64,000 nucleotides of DNA from Nitrosomonas eutropha. Its GTDB lineage: Bacteria; Pseudomonadota; Gammaproteobacteria; Burkholderiales; Nitrosomonadaceae. How positions within the stretch are numbered: position 1 is the stretch's first letter; each line of letters opens with the position of its first letter. Positions 24,982 to 34,042 of this stretch are shown here, in pieces. The DNA lies in contig NZ_QICQ01000011.1 of assembly GCF_003201195.1 (NCBI RefSeq), positions 1-64,000 of the forward strand, read 5' to 3'. Below the pieces are notes generated by a model. It made no database searches. It had not been told where the DNA came from and worked only from the letters and a program-made list of their open reading frames with translations. The position numbers were made by a program, and so were the translations under genes.

Positions 24982-27366
24982 CTAATCTGAATTACGGAGA
25001 CGAAGCGCGTTAAAGACTACTGAAGCAGAGCTCAAGCTCATCGCCAATGCGGCAAACATGGGGGAGAGTAAAAGGCCGACAAACGGGTACAGCACTCCAG
25101 CTGCCAACGGCACGCCCAGAGCGTTGTAGATAAACGCGAAGCCTAGGTTCTGCTTCATATTGGCAACTGTTTGCTCGGATAGGTGACGTGCAATCGAGAT
25201 GCCGCGCAAATCTCCTTTGACCAGTGTTACCTGCGCACTGTTCATGGCTACATCCGTCCCAGTGCCCATCGCAATGCCCACGTTGGCTTTTGCTAGTGCC
25301 GGAGCATCGTTAATACCATCGCCAGCCATAGCAACAACCCGACCTTCAGACTGAAGTTTTGTCACCAGGTCAAGCTTGTCAGCTGGTTTGACCTCGCCAT
25401 GCACCTCATCAATCCCTAATTGCTGCGCAACGGTTTTGGCCGTAGCCACGCCGTCTCCTGTTGCCATGATGATACGAATTCCGGCATCTTTGAGGTCTTG
25501 CACAGCCTCCGGTGTGCTCTGTTTAATCGGATCTGAGACGGCCAGTAAGCCTGCCAGTTGACCGTCTGTTGCCAAATACATGACGCTTGCCCCCTTTTCG
25601 CGCAAGGACTGGGCCGTACCGGCCATTGCTGTGACATCAACGTTTTCTTGCTGCATCAGCGCAGTATTGCCCAATACAAGGTGTTTTCCTTCGACTTGAC
25701 CTCGAACGCCAATGCCGCTACTTGATTCAAAATCATTAGCGGTACTGAGTGCAAGATCCTTCTCGCGAGCAGCATTCACAATGGCATGTGCAAGCGGATG
25801 CTCGCTGCCCTGGTCCAAGCTCGCAGCGAGTCGCAACACTTCATCGGCTGTCGTATGACTGGCGGGTACAGCCTGCTCGAAAGTCGGCCGACCTTCTGTT
25901 AACGTGCCGGTTTTGTCGACAATCAAGGTATCGATCTTGCGGAAGTTCTCAATGGCAGCTGCGTCGCGAAACAGCACGCCTTGTGTCGCGCCCCGTCCGG
26001 TTGCTACCATAACGGACATTGGCGTGGCGAGTCCCAGTGCGCATGGACAAGCGATAATCAGCACGGAGACAGCATTGATCAAGCCATACACCCAGCTTGG
26101 CTGAGGGCCGAACAAACCCCAAATAATCAGCGTGGCCACGGCAATAACCACTACAGCCACCACAAAATAGCCGGCAACGAGATCAGCCATGCGTTGCATT
26201 GGCGCACGTGAACGTTGTGCCTGCGCAACGAGCTGCACAATTTGCGACAGCACAGTGGCAGAACCCACCTTCTCTGCGCGAATGACCAGAGCGCCAGAGG
26301 TGTTCATTGTCGCGCCAATCACCTTGTCACCGGCGCGTTTGCTCACGGGAAGTGATTCGCCCGTCAGCATGGACTCATCCAGAGAACTGCTGCCCTCTTC
26401 GACTATACCATCGACCGGTACTTTTTCGCCGGGACGCACCCGTAAACGGTCGCCCTCATGAACGTGGGTTAATGGCACATCTTCCTCTGTGCCGTTCGGG
26501 TTAATGCGCCGCGCCGTCTTCGGCGCCAAACCGAGTAGCGATTTGATTGCTGCTGACGTTTGTGATCGAGCCTGTAGCTCAAGGAGCTGACCCAGAAGCG
26601 TCAACGAAATAATCACTACCGCTGCTTCAAAATAAACGGCGATTCGCCCCATGGACATGAAGGTTTCAGGGAAAATTCCTGGCGCTAGCGTTGCCACAGT
26701 ACTATAGACAAATGCAGCCGCCGTACCGAGACCAATCAGCGTCCACATATTGGGGCTGCGGTTGACAACCGATTGCCAGCCCCGTACAAAGAACGGCTGC
26801 CCTGCCCACAATACCACCGGGAGCGATAACACCAGCTCTACCCATGTTTGCGTAACCATGTTGAACCACCCTAGCTGGTGACCGAACATCGCAAGCACCG
26901 CGACGATGATAGTAAAGGGCAGCGTCCACCAGAATCTGCGCGTAAAGTCTTTTAGCTCGGGGTTGTCGTCTTCAAGGCTGGGCATCAAGGGTTCGAGCGC
27001 CATGCCACACTTCGGACAGCTCCCCGGATGATCCTGTTGTATTTCCGGATGCATGGGGCAGGTATATATCGCTCCTGCCGCTGGAAGCTCTGCTGCAGTA
27101 TGAATTTCGAGTGGACCTAAATAGGTTTCGGGAGTGACCTTGAATTTTTCCATGCACTGGGTGCTACAAAAGAAGTAATCCTTGCCCTTATACTCCACGG
27201 TTTTTTGTGGATTGGTTTGTGACACCTCCATTCCACACACAGGGTCCGTAAATGGTTTTTCTGAGTTATCTTCGTGTGCTGTAGTGTCTGTGAATACGGC
27301 ATGGGAACAGTGATCATCATGTTGATGGTCATGATGCTCGTGTTGAGGGGGGGTATCGGTACGCAT
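24982..27366 (-). CDS. Copper-translocating P1B-type ATPase with YHS and heavy-metal-binding N-terminal domains
   Basis: 794-residue inner-membrane pump exporting Cu(I), or possibly Ag(I). The N-terminus is unusual: a His-rich tail ([14 protein letters not shown], about 9-22), then a YHS domain (DPVCGMEV...[11 protein letters not shown], about 41-76), then a YTCPMHPEI...[11 protein letters not shown] metal-binding segment (101-127), and no classical CxxC HMA domain. The core has the transmembrane CPC motif ([13 protein letters not shown]), the phosphorylated aspartate in DKTGTLTEG, the P1[10 protein letters not shown] motif and [11 protein letters not shown]. This layout matches SilP/CopA-like pumps. 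Immediately upstream, at 27384, is a decayed IS, so the natural promoter was probably replaced or lost. Confidence 0.93.
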   Translation of the reverse strand: MRTDTPPQHEHHDHQHDDHCSHAVFTDTTAHEDNSEKPFTDPVCGMEVSQTNPQKTVEYKGKDYFFCSTQCMEKFKVTPETYLGPLEIHTAAELPAAGAIYTCPMHPEIQQDHPGSCPKCGMALEPLMPSLEDDNPELKDFTRRFWWTLPFTIIVAVLAMFGHQLGWFNMVTQTWVELVLSLPVVLWAGQPFFVRGWQSVVNRSPNMWTLIGLGTAAAFVYSTVATLAPGIFPETFMSMGRIAVYFEAAVVIISLTLLGQLLELQARSQTSAAIKSLLGLAPKTARRINPNGTEEDVPLTHVHEGDRLRVRPGEKVPVDGIVEEGSSSLDESMLTGESLPVSKRAGDKVIGATMNTSGALVIRAEKVGSATVLSQIVQLVAQAQRSRAPMQRMADLVAGYFVVAVVVIAVATLIIWGLFGPQPSWVYGLINAVSVLIIACPCALGLATPMSVMVATGRGATQGVLFRDAAAIENFRKIDTLIVDKTGTLTEGRPTFEQAVPASHTTADEVLRLAASLDQGSEHPLAHAIVNAAREKDLALSTANDFESSSGIGVRGQVEGKHLVLGNTALMQQENVDVTAMAGTAQSLREKGASVMYLATDGQLAGLLAVSDPIKQSTPEAVQDLKDAGIRIIMATGDGVATAKTVAQQLGIDEVHGEVKPADKLDLVTKLQSEGRVVAMAGDGINDAPALAKANVGIAMGTGTDVAMNSAQVTLVKGDLRGISIARHLSEQTVANMKQNLGFAFIYNALGVPLAAGVLYPFVGLLLSPMFAALAMSLSSASVVFNALRLRNSD

Positions 27367-27383
27367 ATGCGACTCCTTATTTA

Positions 27384-28053
27384 GGGTCTGTTCCCATCAC
27401 ATGGGTAACCACAGAAAGGCACAGGCCATAGCCACGAGGCTTTCGTAGTTTTTTGAGTTTACCAAAGCGCGAGGCCACCGCCCAGAACTGATTCAATTGT
27501 GCAGAAAATATTTTCTACCAGGTGTCGGTATCGGTACAGTCCTCGGGCCGGATCTGCATTACCTGTTTTGGAGTTCCACTTCTCTGGAATGACTGTCTTG
27601 GCACCTTGTTGTTCGATTTGATCACGTATGGCCTGATTGTCATAGTCTTTGTCTGCAACAATGGATTGAGCTGCACCCACACTGGTGAGCCTTGATATCG
27701 CTACCATCGATGAAAACCCACTCCGTGTCCACCAGAGCCTGAAATACCTTGAGCCATTTTCCACTGGCAGATCAGGCGGTGAATCGTTTATAAACCTTGT
27801 TCCAGCTCCCGAATGCCTTGGGTAAATCTCTCCAGGAACAACCAGTGCGCATGCGGTACAGCATGCCTTCGACAGTCGTACGCAAATCTTGCTTGTTGTA
27901 GAGGTTATTGTGAAGCAAAATGGTCAGTGGCTTCGACCAGAACTCAGCATTGATCAGTAATTGGGGCATTGCAAGCTCGTATTACCGGTGAGAGCTACAA
28001 CGACACGAGCTTGCTTCTTTAAATCAATATTGAGATTAAACAGGAATAGACCC
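27384..28053 (-). mobile_element. Decayed IS5-family (IS427-like) insertion sequence
   Basis: Terminal inverted repeats GGGTCTGTTCC (27384-27394) and GGAATAGACCC (28043-28053) differ at one position, and TA flanks both sides, fitting a TA target duplication. Inside, the reverse strand encodes a split DDE transposase: 27969-27772 (LRTTVEGMLYRMRTGCSWRDLPKAFG) and 27764-27459 (SIVADKDYDNQAIRDQIEQQGAKTVIPEK, RHLVENIFCTIE). The element is about 670 bases, shorter than intact relatives, so a central part including the first catalytic Asp has been lost. Confidence 0.82.
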
Positions 28054-28145
28054 TAGTGATTGGTCAAGTAATTTCAAACACTCAGGAGTGCCAAGATGCG
28101 AGGTTTTTTCGTAATGGTATTTTTATGCCAGCAAGTGACGACGAA

Positions 28146-28203
28146 GATTTTCTGAATTTAGCTCATTTTCTTCCTCTTTCACATCGACTAAATTCAGAAA
28201 ATC
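28146..28203. repeat. 15-bp perfect inverted repeat downstream of the cytosine deaminase gene
   Basis: GATTTTCTGAATTTA (28146-28160) and TAAATTCAGAAAATC (28189-28203) are exact reverse complements with a 28-base spacer. A third partial copy, GATTTTCTG, occurs at about 28252. The site is 70 bases past the stop of the cytosine deaminase gene, so it may be a transcript-end hairpin, although no U-run follows. Confidence 0.45.
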
Positions 28204-28272
28204 TCCCTTCCAGAAAAAATCCGCAACTTATTATTTCTTAATGCCAAGTTAGATTTTCTGTCAAGTATTTAT

Positions 28273-29562
28273 TTAGCTAATCTTTTCAAAGGCATCGAAT
28301 TCAACCTCGTAGCGAGGTTCAGGACGCTTAAATAGATATTCGCCGTTGCGGATAGATGCCAATACGTCAGCCCGTTGGCGTACGGCCTCAAATGGCGATT
28401 TTGCATTCAAGACGATAAAGTTAGCCGGTTTACCCACCTCGATGCCATACTGATCTTCAACATTCAGCGTTTTGGCACCGTTGGATGTAATTAGATTGAG
28501 GCATCGATCTAATTCATCGAACGACATTGTCTGTGCCAGATGAATACCGTTATCCAGGATATTCATCATATTTCCATTACCTACCGGGTACCAAGGATCA
28601 TTGATGGAATCCTGGCCAAAACAGACATTGATACCGCTCTCCCATAATTCTTTCACGCGGGTGAGACCACGACGCTTTGGGTAGGTATCTTGTCGGCCTT
28701 GCAGATAAGCATTTTCGGTTGGTAAAGAGATGAAATTCAGCCCTGACTTTTGGAATAATCTCATCATACGAAAAGCATAAGCATTATCTGCGGAGCCAAA
28801 AGAGCAAGTATGGCTGGCCGCTGTGCGGGAGCCAATACCTTCAGACATCACCAGTGCGTTGAGCAACTCAACAAAACGGCTCATAACATCATCGGTTTCA
28901 TCGCAGTGAACATCGATCAGTTTGTTATATTTAACGGCTAACTCTACGGTTCGGTGGATGGATTTTTCGCCGATCTCGCGCGCCCATTCGAAATGCGGGA
29001 TGGCCCCGACGCAGTCTGCGCCCATTTTCAACGCTTCTTCAACCATTTCTTCGCCGCCCTTATAGGCATACATCCCTTCTTGCGGAAAAGCTACAATCTG
29101 GATGGTAATACTGTCTTTGAGTTGCTCGCGTATTTCCAGCATAGCTTTCAAACCTGTCAGCTTGGGGTCATCTACGTCAATATGCGTGCGGATAAACTGG
29201 ACACCCTTGGAGACCTCTTCATTAATACCTTTCAACGCGCGTTCCTTGGCCGCTTCGAAGGTTTGAGTTTTTTTCACATCATGCCAGCGTGCAATACCTT
29301 CAAACAGTGTGCCGCTTGAGTTCATGGCCCCATCGTTTTTGCCAGTGTATACATAATCCAAATGCAAATGGGCATCCACATAGGGCGGGATTACGAGTCG
29401 ACCCTGAAGATCAATCTCCTCGTCGGCCTTGGGCAGGTTTTTTCCGATCTGCTTGATCACCCCTTTATCGACTGAAATCTCACTTGTTTCATCGTGCTGT
29501 CTATAGTGGACCCCTCCGTCAAGACAATAATGTATCGAGTTTAAGAGGGTAACCTTCTTCAT
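28273..29562 (-). CDS. codA: Cytosine deaminase-like amidohydrolase with an IS-derived N-terminus
   Basis: 429-residue metal-dependent deaminase. VDAHLHLDY (63-71) gives the HxH metal ligands, VHCDETDD and a later SHTCSFGS supply further His ligands and the catalytic Glu, and FGQDSINDPWYP the conserved Asp; this set is typical of CodA, which converts cytosine to uracil. The first 19 residues (MKKVTLLNSIHYCLDGGVH) are encoded by the end of the IS3 element that starts at 29506; family-like sequence starts only afterwards (EISVDKGVIKQIG). The native start codon is therefore lost, and the IS supplies an in-frame ATG. The next internal Met is far inside, so expression depends on this fusion. Confidence 0.85.
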   Translation of the reverse strand: MKKVTLLNSIHYCLDGGVHYRQHDETSEISVDKGVIKQIGKNLPKADEEIDLQGRLVIPPYVDAHLHLDYVYTGKNDGAMNSSGTLFEGIARWHDVKKTQTFEAAKERALKGINEEVSKGVQFIRTHIDVDDPKLTGLKAMLEIREQLKDSITIQIVAFPQEGMYAYKGGEEMVEEALKMGADCVGAIPHFEWAREIGEKSIHRTVELAVKYNKLIDVHCDETDDVMSRFVELLNALVMSEGIGSRTAASHTCSFGSADNAYAFRMMRLFQKSGLNFISLPTENAYLQGRQDTYPKRRGLTRVKELWESGINVCFGQDSINDPWYPVGNGNMMNILDNGIHLAQTMSFDELDRCLNLITSNGAKTLNVEDQYGIEVGKPANFIVLNAKSPFEAVRQRADVLASIRNGEYLFKRPEPRYEVEFDAFEKIS

Positions 29563-30519
29563 GCAGCGGAACGGCGCTGCCCCGGTTTTCGGTTTCTTTT
29601 TTTGTTTCTACTTCTGTGTGAGATTTTTCTTTCTCACTATATTTGTCCACAATCCTTGCTCCGCCACCACTCGCTGTACGGTATACCTGATCTGGCGTGT
29701 CGTAGCCCAGCGATTGGTGCGGTCTTTCTGTGTTGTAAAGCACAAAGTATTCTGTCAGACCTATCAGCAATTCAGGCATCGTGACGTAACCTTTCAGATA
29801 CACGTCCTCGTGTTTGACGCTGCGCCAGAGCCGTTCCACAAAGATGTTATCCAGGCCCGGCCACGCCCGTCCATGCTGATGGCGATTTCTTTTTTTAACA
29901 GCACGCCAGTAAAAGCTTCGCTGGTGAACTGGCAGCCCTGATCGGTGTTGAATATCTCGGGCGTTCCATATGTCTGCAATGCCTGCTCCAGGCAGTCCAC
30001 ACAGAATCCGCTATCCAGCGTATTCGATAACCGCCACGACAGCACTTTACGCGAGTACCAGTCGATCACGGCCACCAAGTACACGAACCCGCGTGCCAAG
30101 CGGATGTATGTGATGTCCGTACTCCATACCTGATTGGGGCGGATCACATTCACGCCTCTGAGCAGGTACGGATAAACTTTGTGCTGCGGGTGCGGGCGGC
30201 TGGTATTCGGCCCCGGCGCCATGCCGGCAAGGCCCAGTATGCCCATCAACCTCTGTACGCGCTTGCGGTTGATCTTGTAACCTAAACCACGCAGATAATG
30301 CTTGATCTTGCGGCTGCCGTAAAACGGATGACGTGTGTATTCGGCGTCAATCAGTCCCAGCAGTGCCAATTCCTGCTCGTCCGGTTTTGCGGCCATGTGC
30401 GGCGCATAGACCGTGGAGCGGTTAACTCCCGCCAGTTCGCATTGCCGGGTCAGCGCCAGTGGTTCGATGGCGCTGACCCATTGCTTGCGGTTTTCTACTG
30501 GCTGATCCCGGACTTTTTT
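29519..30519 (-). pseudogene. IS3-family orfB transposase with a one-base deletion
   Basis: DDE transposase: RHPFYGSRKIKHYLRGLG and KINRKRVQRLMG near the start, [12 protein letters not shown] with the first Asp, [11 protein letters not shown] with the second, and in another frame VERLWRSVKHEDVYLKGY, then FVLYNTERPHQSLGY. The frame breaks near 29850, where GCCTGGATAACATC has one G fewer than the expected GCCTGGGATAACATC coding for AWDNIF. The protein is thus truncated before the last catalytic Glu. Confidence 0.85.
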
Positions 30520-30788
30520 TTGAGCCAGTCCAGTTCCATCTTCAACCGCCCGATCTCGGAATACAGGCGCTCCGGGCTAGCTGACGGGTCGGCAGGCTTT
30601 GGGCCGCGCTTGGAATCAAACAGGCTGGATGCCTGCTCTTGCAGCTCCTTCTTCCACATACCAACCTGTGTCGGATGAACCCCAAACTCCTGGCCAATTT
30701 CGTTAACCGTCTTGATGCCACGGACCGCTTCAAGTGCTACCTTGGCCTTGAACTCGCCACTAAAATTCTTGCGCTTCGTTTCGCTCAT
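30495..30788 (-). CDS. IS3-family orfA transposase subunit
   Basis: 97-residue helix-turn-helix protein (KRKNFSGEFKAKVALEAVRG, then VNEIGQEFGVHPTQVGMWKKELQ) with a leucine-zipper-like end (RLYSEIGRLKMELDWLKKKSG). A run of eight A (T on the top strand, 30513-30520) near its end is a likely slippage site for the -1 frameshift that makes the OrfAB fusion transposase in this family. Intact. Confidence 0.9.
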   Translation of the reverse strand: MSETKRKNFSGEFKAKVALEAVRGIKTVNEIGQEFGVHPTQVGMWKKELQEQASSLFDSKRGPKPADPSASPERLYSEIGRLKMELDWLKKKSGISQ

Positions 30789-30850
30789 AACCTGCTCCTC
30801 AGTTGCAGCAGGTTACCACCTTAATTTATTGTCTGAAAATCGGGGGCCAC

Positions 30851-30994
30851 TATACGGTGTGGGTGAATTGTTACCAGGTTTTTGACGTCGCAACTCCGTT
30901 TGGCGGGTTTAAACAATCTGGAATCGGCCGTGAATTGGGATCTTATGCCCTTGATAACTACACAGAAGTCAAAAGTGTTTATGTCTCGTTAGAA
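30851..30994 (+). pseudogene. C-terminal tail of an aldehyde dehydrogenase
   Basis: In the forward frame the bases after the IS3 end read [11 protein letters not shown], then [28 protein letters not shown] and a stop, the conserved C-terminus of betaine-aldehyde-type NAD dehydrogenases. Only about 45 of some 490 residues remain. The missing part should lie to the left, where the cytosine deaminase gene now is, so a deletion or rearrangement has occurred at or before the IS insertion. Confidence 0.85.
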
Positions 30995-31063
30995 TAACGA
31001 GCTGAGACTGTAAAATCTATTGTGTAAGCGTCCGAGCCTTCATCCCCTGTGAAGAAATTTTCC

Positions 31064-32014
31064 ATGACTACTGACAAATGAATTAACTCGGCCTGAACCA
31101 GTTGCAAGTCCATATTGGCCGCTTGGCAAAAAATATCAAATCTGAAGCAGATCTGGGTAGCCTGCCCAGCAGCTAGTTAAAATGACCGTTGAAGCAGTCC
31201 TTGGAGCCGAGCTGGACGAGCATCTTGGGTTATGCCAGGCATGATCCTGCCGGGCGTGGTTCAGATAACCGCCGCAACGGCACATCATCCAAGCAACTGA
31301 AGGGCGCTCATGGCAAGGTTGGTATTGAGGTGCCCCGTGACCGGGCTGGTACTTTTGAGCCACAGATCGTGCGCAAGGGCCAGACGCGTCTAACGCAGAT
31401 GGATGACCAGATTCTGGCGCTTTACGCCAAGGGCATGAGCACGCGCGACATCGTTGATGCGTTCAGGGAAATGTACGACGCTGATGTGTCGCCTACCCTG
31501 GTCTCCAAAGTGACAGAGCGCGTACTGGATGCTGTGACTGAGTGGCAGAATCGCGGGCTGCAAGATATCCTGATTGCCTGCGTGGACGGACTCAAGGGTT
31601 TCCCCGATGCTATCGCTGCTGAATACCCGCAGACACGCGTTCAACTGTGCATTGTGCAGCATGTGGTGCGCAACTCACTGAAATACGTATCCTGGAAGGA
31701 TTACAAGGCCGTTACGACCGCTCTGAAGGAGGTTTGCCAGGAGCGCGCCCACCGAAGGGGCAGCGCAGCTTGCTCTGGAGCGTTTTGCCGAGTAGTGGGA
31801 CAAGCAGTACCCGCAAATCAGAAAATCGTGGAACACCCACTGGCCCAACCTGATTGCCCTGTTTGATTATCCGCCTGAGATTCGTAAGGTGATCTATACG
31901 ATCAATGCCATCGAGTCGCTCAACAGCGTCATCCGCAAGGCAACCAAACAGCGCAAGGTGTTTACACAAAAAGCTTTACAGGCTCTGCTTAACCGGGTTG
32001 TCCGGTTTTGCTTG
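31064..32014 (+). pseudogene. IS256-family transposase, internally deleted and frameshifted
   Basis: The ATG at 31064 opens MTTDK then TGA; other frames give LAKNIKSEADLGSLPSS, MTVEAVLGAELDEHLG, KVGIEVPRDRAGTFEPQIV, MSTRDIVDAFREMYDADVSPTLVSKVTERVL, then directly NRGLQDILIACVDGLKGFPDAI. About 45 residues that normally lie between, including the first catalytic Asp, are missing. Further frameshifts follow, and the end (YTINAIESLNSVIRKATKQRKVF) is cut short. Not functional. Confidence 0.85.
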
Positions 32015-32206
32015 ACCAGGTCAAACTCGTTTCTTTCATCTGGATTTTGTTAATAAATTTTACAAGAGAGAAATCACCAATTTAAAAAACTAAACGCTAC
32101 TGAGTTATACTTACAAGATGAACTATAAATAAGGCATCTGGGTCAATATAGCCTGCTATAACAAAAACAGCAGTAATTTGTATACTTATATTTGGAGATC
32201 ATTAAA

Positions 32207-32878
32207 ATGAATCGAAGCTATTCAACAGTTGCTCATAGCGCATCATCTGCTTTAACGACTAACAAGGTATTGCGTAACACTTACATGCTGTTATCGTTAA
32301 CGCTATTGTTCAGCAGTCTAACTGCAGGGCTTTCAATGTTCTTAAATATGCCACCGATGACATATTTAATTTCTGTGATAGGTGCCATGCTGATTGCAAT
32401 GTTTGTATTACCTCGTTTTGCCCAATCTGTAGCAGGAATCGGAATTGTTTTTCTGATTACAGGTTTATTGGGATTTGGATTAGGTCCCATGTTAACCATG
32501 TATGCTTCTCTGCCTAATGGTGGCGATATCATTACATTGTCACTAGCGGGCACGGGCACGATATTTATAGGATTATCTGCCTATGCTCTTTTCACACGAA
32601 AAGATTTTAGTTTCCTGGGTGGGTTTTTGATGGTAGGTTTTTTGTTAGTTTTACTTGCTGCTCTGGCAAATATTTTCTTACAAATACCTGCAATGTCATT
32701 AGCGATATCAACTGTAGTTATTCTCATCATGAGTGGTTTCATTTTATATGACACGAGTCGTATTATTCATGGTGGCGAAACTAATTATGTGTTAGCAACA
32801 ATCGGGTTATATATGACCATTTTCAATATCTTTATCAGCTTGATGCAAATTTTAGGGATTATGGGTAATGATGATTAG
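32207..32878 (+). CDS. BAX inhibitor-1/YccA family membrane protein
   Basis: 223-residue protein with seven hydrophobic segments of the Bax-inhibitor-1 (TMBIM) family (for example TYMLLSLTLLFSSLTAGLSM near the N-terminus, and ILYDTSRIIHGGETNYVLATIGLYMTIFNIF near the C-terminus with the conserved Asp/Glu ion-gating region). In E. coli YccA modulates the FtsH protease; other members leak calcium. The frame is open from a TTG at 32192, but the ATG at 32207 has GGAG at 32194-32197 and matches the family start. A strong terminator follows at 32897. Confidence 0.92.
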   Translation: MNRSYSTVAHSASSALTTNKVLRNTYMLLSLTLLFSSLTAGLSMFLNMPPMTYLISVIGAMLIAMFVLPRFAQSVAGIGIVFLITGLLGFGLGPMLTMYASLPNGGDIITLSLAGTGTIFIGLSAYALFTRKDFSFLGGFLMVGFLLVLLAALANIFLQIPAMSLAISTVVILIMSGFILYDTSRIIHGGETNYVLATIGLYMTIFNIFISLMQILGIMGNDD

Positions 32879-32896
32879 TTGTCAGCTACTTTAGCT

Positions 32897-32935
32897 AAAC
32901 AAAGCCCCGGTCAAGCCGGGGCTTTGTTTTTAGAG
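32897..32935 (+). terminator. Rho-independent terminator after the BAX-inhibitor gene
   Basis: AAACAAAGCCCCGG (32897-32910) pairs perfectly with CCGGGGCTTTGTTT (32916-32929) around a five-base loop, followed by a T-rich tail. It is the clearest intrinsic terminator in the window. Confidence 0.9.
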
Positions 32936-32966
32936 TGGAATAAGTGGAAGGAACAGAGGTTTGGGT

Positions 32967-33146
32967 ATGGATTGGATGCAAATTGGCTCTGCGTTAGCGT
33001 TAATAATGTTCTTAATAATTTTATTTCCTAAAGCGCTGGAAATGATGAAGAACAGCCCTAAAGCGACTTCTTCGGATTGGAAGGCTGTTATCGTTCCTCT
33101 GATAATAATTATTTTATTTATTATGTTGTTAATTAAGTTAGTTTAA
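32967..33146 (+). CDS. Small two-helix membrane protein
   Basis: 59 residues from the ATG at 32967 (MDWMQIGSALALIMFL...), which has GAGG at 32956-32959; an in-frame TTG at 32961 is less likely. Two hydrophobic segments (about 6-20 and 38-57) flank a short polar loop with KNSPKATSSDWK. I do not recognise a family, but similar tiny proteins are annotated as hypothetical in proteobacteria. It is cut off from the BAX-inhibitor gene by a terminator and ends 20 bases before an IS5-type element. Confidence 0.65.
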   Translation: MDWMQIGSALALIMFLIILFPKALEMMKNSPKATSSDWKAVIVPLIIIILFIMLLIKLV

Positions 33147-33166
33147 GTTAAGTTTTTCTGGTACTG

Positions 33167-33990
33167 GATAGTGTAGTCATGAGGCTAAAGATATGAAATC
33201 CTTTTATTTTTTAAAAGGATTTCATATGACGCCAGCCCATCGTAGGCATGATATTTCAGGTAAGGCATGGTCGCTACTTGAGGAGCATTTACCAGGTAGA
33301 GAAGGGGCATGGGGAGGGATAGCTACAGATAATCACCGGTTTATCAATGCTGTTTTATGGATTATGCGAACAGGAGCCCCATGGCGGGATTTACCCGGAC
33401 TACGGGGGATGGAGCAATACCCACCGCCGTTTTATTCGCTGGCGTGACAAGGGTATCTGGGAAAAACTGCTGGAAATCCTGATGGATGATCCGGATTATG
33501 AATGGCTGATGATAGATACCAGTCACGGCAAGGTTCACCCACATGCCAGCGGGGCCAGAGGGGATAATCAGGAGATGAATCGGGCGAAAGGGGGCTCAAC
33601 ACCAAGATACATCTGGCCGTGGATGCGCATGGTATGCCGGTCAGAATCCTTGTTACACAAGGTACCACTGCTGATTGCCCGCAAGTTGGCCGCTTGATCG
33701 AAGGGATGGATGCAGATCATCTGTTGGCAGATCGTGGCATGACAGTAATGCCATTATTGAACAGGCGGAAAAACGGGGAGTGGAGGTTGTTATTCCTCCA
33801 AAGAAGAACCGGAGGACGCAAAGGCATTATGATCAAGTGCTGTATAAGCTGAGGTATTTCGCCGAAAATACTTTCCTTCATCTCAAAAAGTAGCGTTGCT
33901 ACAGACACACCCAAAATACCTCTTCTTTCCTTGCCGCCGTACAAATTAGATGTCCGCCCTCTGGGCAGATATCTTGTGACTACATTATCT
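33167..33990 (+). mobile_element. IS5-family insertion sequence with decayed transposase
   Basis: The ends GATAGTGTAGTCA (33167) and TGACTACATTATC (33977-33989) are inverted repeats with one mismatch. Just inside the left end a perfect 15-base hairpin (33191-33205 with 33213-33227) contains the AAGGA ribosome site and the transposase ATG at 33226. A diverged solo copy of the left end occurs at 62057-62110. Length, about 824 bases, is normal for the group. Confidence 0.85.
33226..33975 (+). pseudogene. IS5-family transposase with at least two frameshifts
   Basis: Pieces in three forward frames make up a DDE transposase: RHDISGKAWSLLEEHLPGR and VLWIMRTGAPWRDLPG (to about 33400), then DYGGWSNTHRRFIRWRDKGIWEKLL and YEWLMIDTSHGKVHPHASG (to about 33595), then LAVDAHGMPVRILVTQGTTADC and EKRGVEVVIPPKKNRR, and YFAENTFLHLKK followed by TAG. 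Frameshifts near 33400 and 33595 and the stop near 33892 inactivate it. Confidence 0.88.
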
Positions 33991-34042
33991 AATATATTTG
34001 TAACGCAGTAACATAAAGTATATTTACATTCAGGAGAATCAC

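Larger units (their letters stand above)
29506..30850 (-). mobile_element. IS3-family insertion sequence (1345 bp)
   Basis: Ends read TATAGTGGACCCC on the left and GGGGGCCACTATA on the right, with TATA on both sides (either a 4-base target duplication or part of the inverted repeat). It contains orfA and orfB in IS3 arrangement, on the reverse strand. OrfB has lost one base, so the copy is probably immobile on its own. It separates the cytosine deaminase gene from an aldehyde dehydrogenase tail. Confidence 0.9.

Noticed and set aside
28146-28260. CRISPR-like repeat array near codA
   Set aside because: Only two inverted copies and one short third copy exist; there is no regular direct-repeat/spacer pattern and no cas gene.
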